DNA of 64,000 nucleotides from Calycina herbarum (taxonomy: Eukaryota > Ascomycota > Leotiomycetes > Helotiales > Pezizellaceae). The notes beneath the pieces are model-generated. The model saw nothing but the letters and a program-made list of their open reading frames with translations. It was not told the DNA's origin and ran no database searches. Of this stretch, positions 58,324-64,000 are shown piece after piece. The position numbers and the translations under genes are program-made. The stretch covers positions 1-64,000 of the forward strand of contig LLEY01000257.1 in NCBI GenBank assembly GCA_001414485.1, in the 5' to 3' direction. The first letter of the stretch is position 1. Each line of letters begins with the position of its first letter.

Positions 58324-60715
58324 GATGGTTGCGCCAGCTGTCCCAGAGTAGAAATGCCCGCTCCTCTCTAGTTCAATGAGCTACCCCAAGTCTGCCACTA
58401 CCACCGTGCTAACTATCAGACTGCAGGTTGACGGAGGATATCCTACATGAATCCATTGACGCCAGAGCCGAAACTCTAGCTGCGCTGCGAGAGTTGGGGC
58501 CTCCCGATCTGGTCCAATTGATCAAGCAAGCTCCAAGAAACCCCGGCAAACAAGTAGGTGGAAATCTGGCAATTTTTGGCTTTAGAATTTGTTCTAATTG
58601 ACCAATAGATTGGTGTGTATCATCATGTTACCGGCGTGGATGCCTCCTCTTCAGCCAGTTTGGCAGCCTACATCAACACCCTCACCTACAAAGAGACGCA
58701 ACAGTCAACCACCAAGATAGTCGAAGGTGTATACTGGTATGGGGACTTCTGTTGGACGAACATTGGCACCAGCTAACGTTGGGCAGCTGCTACAATGCCT
58801 TTTCGAGACTTGACATGCGAGTCCACGTAACGATTCCTGGAAGTGTCGACAGTTATTGTATCGATGAGCGTGGAGACAAGAGGCACGCCTCAGATGAATT
58901 ATGGCTGGAAACATATCTGTGCAGCGTACTCCGTGCATATTCATATGCGGATGATGGTAGTGGGGAGACAATCAGGAAGATCATGGGTGTTCGAAGATTC
59001 AACCCCGTTACAACTACAGAGACAGAGCACCGGTTTTTGCAAGCTGCAGAGCAGTTGTTCTTTCGAGGTACGATAGGTGGCATTATCTTCCTGAATATTA
59101 TACTCACGAGAAATAGGTTGGCAGCTAGGGTCCGACTCGGTTGTCCAAGTTCCAAACAATGTCTCCAACCACCTTACAGCTGGACTCCTCAAATACTTCC
59201 ACACCACCGGGCGATTTGCTTCAGGCATAAACCTTTTCGAAAAACTCCGAACCCGCAATGTCGAAGTTTCCTCGCTGTTGGCAAAGGTTCTGTTTATGGG
59301 CAATGAGGAAGTTCAGGCTGTTCGAATTCTCCACGACTCTATAAAACAATCACCCATGGACTACGTAATGCTCGATACGCAAGCCGAATTTTTAAAGAGA
59401 AAAGCTCTTAACCCAAGTACTCCGGATCTGAAGCAAGAACGATTACAAATGGCTCTTGGTTGTGCGGATCGAAGTACTGTTGCAGCACCCAGTGAGTTTG
59501 GCACATGGGCAAGATTGGCAGAAGTCTACGTCACAATGGAGGACTGGGAGAATGCGCTGACCACCTTGAATTCCTGCCCCATGTTTACCTACCAAGACAA
59601 AGATGCCCCAATCATGCCAGAACCGAAAGAAATTTATCTACCTACCTTACCTGAGACACGGCTGGACGAGATTGACAGCGAACCCGAATCGAAATACGGA
59701 GAGCAGATCCATCCCAGTTTGCATAGTCTCCGAGCTGCGCAATACAAAGGAACATTCAAGCATGCGTATAGTATTCTCACCGAAATGACTGCCAAGATCG
59801 GATGGGATCAGTTGCTCAAGATCAGAAGTAATGTGTTTGTGATGGAGGAAGAATACCGCAGTGAAAACAAGCCACCTGTTGGTCAACAAGGTGATGACAC
59901 TGCAACTCGCAACCCAAGCACTGATGTACTGAGAGGAAGTCCAGGTCCTCCCATCAACGGTGACGACGAACATGACGATGACGCGAAAAGCGCCAACGGT
60001 GATTCTACAGCCCCAACATTAGTACCTGAAAATGGGGTGAGAGGGTCAGCCGCTGACGAGTCGGTTGAAAAACCAACACACACTGTAACACCAGAAGAAG
60101 TGAAGGGTGGTAATGAAGATGTTGGTCTCCCCTTTTACTCTCTAACCGTTTGTTCCACTAACCGAAAAATAGTCCGAAGCAACCGAAGAGCAACTTTCTC
60201 GATTTAACAACAAGCGACTTTGCGAGAGATGGCTTGACAGTTTGTTCATGGTTTTATATGAAGATCTTCGCATATACACCATCTGGCGCACTGAAATGGC
60301 ACAATATCGTGCTCAGTCAATGCAGTACAAGAAATCTGCGGAAGAGTGGGAGATTCTAGGTTCTCTCGCTGAACGTTTGCACCATCAAGCAGAAGCTGTA
60401 GAGGCTTTCCGTGCTTGCCTAGCCATCCGATTCTCGCCAAAAGCTCTTGCTGGCATTCTCTCGGATTTCGAGAAGGACAAGAACACGAGGGAGACCGTGG
60501 CGGGAGTCATCCGCCTTGTGACCTGGCAGTATAGATGGTACTCGGAATTCAGCCCCGAGCTTCTCTTGACCATCCGAACATTGATCGAGGACGAAGGTGC
60601 GGTGAAAGTTAGGAGTATCATTCAAGCCACCAGTCTACCTCAGAATGTTCTCGACCTCACTCATCACTATGCTGCGTTGTGTGCGGCATTCAGAAGCAGT
60701 GGTACGGAGGGTTAA
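58324..60715 (+). CDS. Exomer cargo adaptor, ChAPs (Chs5-Arf1-binding protein, BUD7/BCH1/CHS6) family
   Basis: Six exons: 58324-58346, 58427-58553, 58609-58728, 58773-59067, 59117-60120, 60173-60715 (2112 nt, 703 aa). ChAPs bind Chs5 and Arf1 at the trans-Golgi network and sort selected cargo such as chitin synthase to the surface. Landmarks are LRELGPPDLVQLIKQ, HHVTGVDASSSASLAAYINTL, the IPGSVDSYCIDERGDKRH/WLETYLCSVLRAYSYADDG core, RRFNPVTTTETEHRFLQAAEQLF and the TPR-like FGTWARLAEVYVTMEDWENAL. The C-terminal block has EWEILGSLAERLHHQAEAVEAF. A disordered, acidic Gly/Ser-rich insert lies at about residues 440-525. The third intron (58729-58772) is only 44 nt; without it the frame reads YGDFCWTNIGTS then stop. 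The first coding exon is only 23 nt. Confidence 0.87.
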
Positions 60716-61612
60716 TAATGGGGACTGTTAATATATGGTATCGGGAGGGTACAAACAAAAAACGAATATTTGCGCTGATATCCAATGGAGCGAGCAATGT
60801 GCATGGCGTGTTGGGGGTGTGTGATCTTTAGGAGCTTCGTGGGAGGAAAGGGGGAGGAATTGAGAGGAGATGTGAGTGAGACTTCTTGTACGATACTCTA
60901 GATAGTGGGCTTGCATTACCAGAAGCTATCAAGATTTCTTGCATCTGTTTTTTGGCTCCGTGTTATCACTATTTGTTTTTCTTTACTTCATTTTGGCTTG
61001 CTTCGTTGGTGGCTTACCTAAATTGATCACATTTCGAGGGCCATGCATTCATTACCTGCACTCTGGTCATGTAAGATGTTTGCCACAGCCAGGAACGAGT
61101 AGGCAAGCTTGGGGTACTCGGTAGGCAGACTGGGTCGCGCCTTCTATTCTCGCTCGTCGTGGTAGGTCTTGAGAAGAGGAAAGGAGCGACCTCGGCTCCA
61201 GTTTCCCACGTCGAGGAGCCACGCAGCCAAGGAAGGCTCGCCCTCTTGGACTCGAGACGACGTTTTGGGGCCAAAATAAACTCTGCCGCATTCTATTTGC
61301 TCTTTTAGCGAGAGGCTTTTTGTACGCGCGAGCCGCCATCACCACAGCCATGCAGCCGTAATCTCCAAGGAATCATTTCGATTCATTTTAGGTGCAGTCG
61401 GAATAAAGCCGTACATAGCTGGAGTGGATAAACGTGTTACCCACCAGCACGAAGGAGGCTGTATATCTGGCCAGCTGCACTTAGAGTAATAGGAGGTTCA
61501 ATATATTATGCTCTTTGAGGTATCTTCAACATTTTTCTTACTATCCGCTTTATATTATCAAACATTTCTCGAACAAAATTCTCCATAGTTACGATCCAAG
61601 TCAAACAGCTCG
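60716..61612. other. Intergenic region
   Basis: 3' flank of the ChAPs gene and 5' flank of the next. Overlapping short minus-strand frames at 61014-61351 have no recognised content. Confidence 0.55.
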
Positions 61613-63647
61613 ATGTACTCATCGTATCATGAATTGCAATATTCTGCAACAAGAGTTCCAGAACCAGCCTTGTCGCAAGAGGGTAGCTACGATGCACCAC
61701 TAAAAAACACCTCCAGTGCAAAATGTGTCGAGACTCCGAGAACGTCTACGGAAAGGCAAACCATTATCGACCGAAAGCATTTCTGTCGCGAGTCAAACGA
61801 CTACAATACCCTCTGGGATAAGACCAAAGCATGGTATCTGCTGCCCCTCCATCTTATATCCGCTGTTTTGTTCACCACTGTCATGCATTTGGGATCAACC
61901 AGGCCACTACGAACCCATTCATAAAAGAGACCATATCGCCTGTTTGGCTGTCGCAAAACAATGCCAGTACAATAATCTCAGCTCTCCTCCTGGGAATTCG
62001 AATTATTGCTCTAAGCTGGACGACAATTTCGACCTGGCGATGTGCCATGATTCTCATGGAAACATCTGGACTGAGCCTCCATGATCTCAGCTTCTTCGTG
62101 TCTTACAGTATCATCGTGCCAAGATTTCAGACTAGAACCAATCGCGAGACCAGGTTCTTTTGGATAAGTGTTTTCTTATCTGTTTTGCTTCTTCCGATTC
62201 AGATATCTGCGCCGATCGCTACTGGTTCTGTATCATGGGTCCCAACAATAGTACACGACAAAGGCACAAATGACATTGGAGATATCAGTATACCAAGTGA
62301 AGGCTATTTTTATGTTTGGTACAACCTTTACCCTAGCGATAGAGACGTGAGTGTTCTCCGAGTTCTTTTCACCTCTTTCAGTTTGTTTCAAAAGGAGTAG
62401 GACTCTATTTGCTCATCATGTTCCCAAAACATATTTCTAGAAACAACAAGACTGACTCCGAGGTCTTCCGCAGAGGGTCACCATTCACCATGAGAGGATC
62501 CCAATTGGGTACTTTTATAGCTTCTGATGACACGCACGGGCATGAAAACCTACCAACAGCAGCACGAGTCCTACCAAGCATTCGAAAACTTCCAGTTGGC
62601 ACGAGCCTCAATAACATCACGCTACCATATTTTGACATCACTTCCTTTGAGTGGATTCGAGAGCAGAATGAACTTCCGCTCAATATGACAGAGATGATCA
62701 AGAATCTAACGGGTGTTGGCACCAAACCGGACTTATTGGGTCCAGTAGATGGGAACACGCTACTTAATAGCACAACTCCTTAAAGCAGCGCAATTAACAC
62801 AAGTGTGGATCCTTGGAGAAGCGCAAAGGATAATACTGGGGATAAATTCGCGCTGCGTGAGCCTGAAAAATACTACAATAAACCTCATTATCTTGTACTT
62901 CTCACTGGCCGATACAACCTTCGATTCGGCAATCTACCGACATGCCCAAATAATTCCAAACAATTTGGGCCTTTCCCGCATCCAATTGCAACTATTCTAA
63001 TAAATTACACCGAATACACTAACACACAGGTGTTTGACTGCTACGTAGTTGCGAGTCTCAAAATTTCCGCAGGAATGTTCCATAGCCACAACAGTTCTAT
63101 CGTTGGACGAAATGTCGTCAAAGATTCAACCACCGATATCGCTGCCTTGATGCCAGACCAGCTTTTACCAGACGCATTTTTTGCCCTGCCGGACGTCATG
63201 CACACGATTTCTCTTATGAATAGTTCGTCGGTGAACCAAATGGGTCGACAAGAAGCGTACGTCAAAACAATACTCACACAATCCTATTTCGGAATTTGGA
63301 CCTCAATGGCTGAGTACTTCCGTTCTAATGAACGTTCTGGTGCAGTGACCCATGCTGCCATTCCGACTCCTGTTGTCAGAGCTCAGGTCACGGTATGGAG
63401 GATGTGGTTATGGTTGGGGTTGAATCTTCTCGTCACGATCTCGGGCACCATCTTGTATATTCTACAAATTTGTTGTGGCACTAAGCCAACCTCAGATACG
63501 GTGCTTACTGCGTTGATGTTGGACCCGAGCAGAATTTTGGAACGAGATAACTACTGGACTGTGCAATGCTGTTCGGTTGCCGGAGAAGAAGGGGATGGCG
63601 AAGGCGACACTACACTTGAGAAGTGGAGGTGGCGACGGACTCAATAA
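61613..63647 (+). pseudogene. Large multi-TM fungal membrane protein of unknown function, frameshift and stop
   Basis: The reading starts near 61613 (MYSSYHELQYSATRVPEPAL) and reaches a first TM segment AWYLLPLHLISAVLFTTVMHL. At about 61893 it must change frame to continue FGINQATTNPFIKETISPVW, and no intron fits. It runs through TM segments STIISALLLGIRIIALSW and RFFWISVFLSVLLLPIQISA to SEGYFYVWYNLYPSDRD. A GT-AG intron (62348 to about 62387) joins FVSKGVGLYLLIMFP. A TAA at 62781-62783 interrupts an otherwise continuous frame (NSTTP, stop, SSAINTSVDPW). The extracellular region is rich in N-glycosylation sequons. A last TM (WRMWLWLGLNLLVTISGTIL) and a short acidic tail end at 63647. I do not recognise a named family, though such architecture is common in ascomycetes. 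Two independent lesions favour a recent pseudogene; a read error could explain the frameshift. Confidence 0.65.
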
Positions 63648-64000
63648 TCGGATACTTGAGTATGATGAAGATAAGTCGGAAGATTGAATTTTGAAAGGAA
63701 GCGTTCGTTTATCTGTTTTTCATTCTTCTTTTGCAGATGCCCTCTCTTGTACTGTATGTTGGATTTGGCCAACACTCTCACTCCTACCGAGTGGTTGAAT
63801 TTGAAACAGACCAATGGAAAAACGGGACAACGACAGACGATAGTTCTCCTCAGCGCTTCTTCCTTTGGATTTGCACTTCCCTTGAAAGGGGTTTCGGCCA
63901 CTGGAATATAAATGAACGACCGATGTTCTAACACCTTTTTGTTTAATATCATTCACATGTTGATGGTTGGAATTGTTGGGTGCCTTCTTTACCTCCAACC
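63648..64000. other. Intergenic region to the window edge
   Basis: Overlapping short frames on both strands, none with recognised content. Confidence 0.5.

Noticed and set aside
1..64000. tRNA, rRNA and CRISPR features
   Set aside because: I saw no cloverleaf with A and B boxes, no rRNA-like segment and no regularly spaced repeat-spacer array; a covariance-model scan would be the decisive test for tRNAs.

Overview
The window is nuclear DNA of a filamentous ascomycete (Pezizomycotina). The evidence is many short spliceosomal introns of about 44-100 nt, gene families typical of moulds (HET, fungal rhodopsin-domain, UstYa, berberine-bridge and 14-TM MFS families), and repeats mutated in the manner of repeat-induced point mutation (RIP). 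A helotialean/leotiomycete source is a guess from the gene mix only. DNA of normal composition alternates with two AT-rich, transposon-derived islands (1 to about 5.7 kb and about 19.6 to 33.1 kb).

Left island: the gag-pol of a Ty1/Copia element runs off the left edge on the minus strand and is riddled with TAG/TAA. A 200-bp solo LTR with a perfect 5-bp target duplication sits inside it. To its right are a 46-bp minisatellite and the 3' end of a diverged Ty3/Gypsy copy.

5.7-19.2 kb: an intact rhodopsin-domain membrane protein, an intact TRI12-like MFS efflux pump bracketed by two identical 112-bp MITEs in opposite orientation, an SCP2-phytanoyl-CoA dioxygenase fusion, a decayed HET gene, and anthranilate phosphoribosyltransferase (tryptophan synthesis).

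19.8-32.75 kb: a four-level nest. A chromodomain Ty3/Gypsy element (6.66 kb, 426-bp LTRs, 5-bp TSD) lies in a Tad-like LINE. The LINE lies in a 431-bp element with 155-bp terminal inverted repeats, and that lies in a second TIR element with TA flanks. All RIP-prone layers are mutated.

33.2-42.4 kb: a second rhodopsin-domain protein, a UstYa-family oxidase, a secreted berberine-bridge FAD oxidase and a DHA2 MFS transporter. The last three resemble tailoring and export genes of a small secondary-metabolite locus, but I see no core synthase or precursor peptide.

42.4-64 kb: an F-box remnant, a long gene-poor stretch, the histone chaperone subunit HIR3 (1948 aa), a truncated ABCC transporter pseudogene, an intact exomer cargo adaptor (ChAPs/BUD7 family), and a multi-TM protein carrying a frameshift and a stop. 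For every intact gene the exon structure was read from splice sites and its total length is a multiple of three; the exon ends are manual predictions without transcript support.
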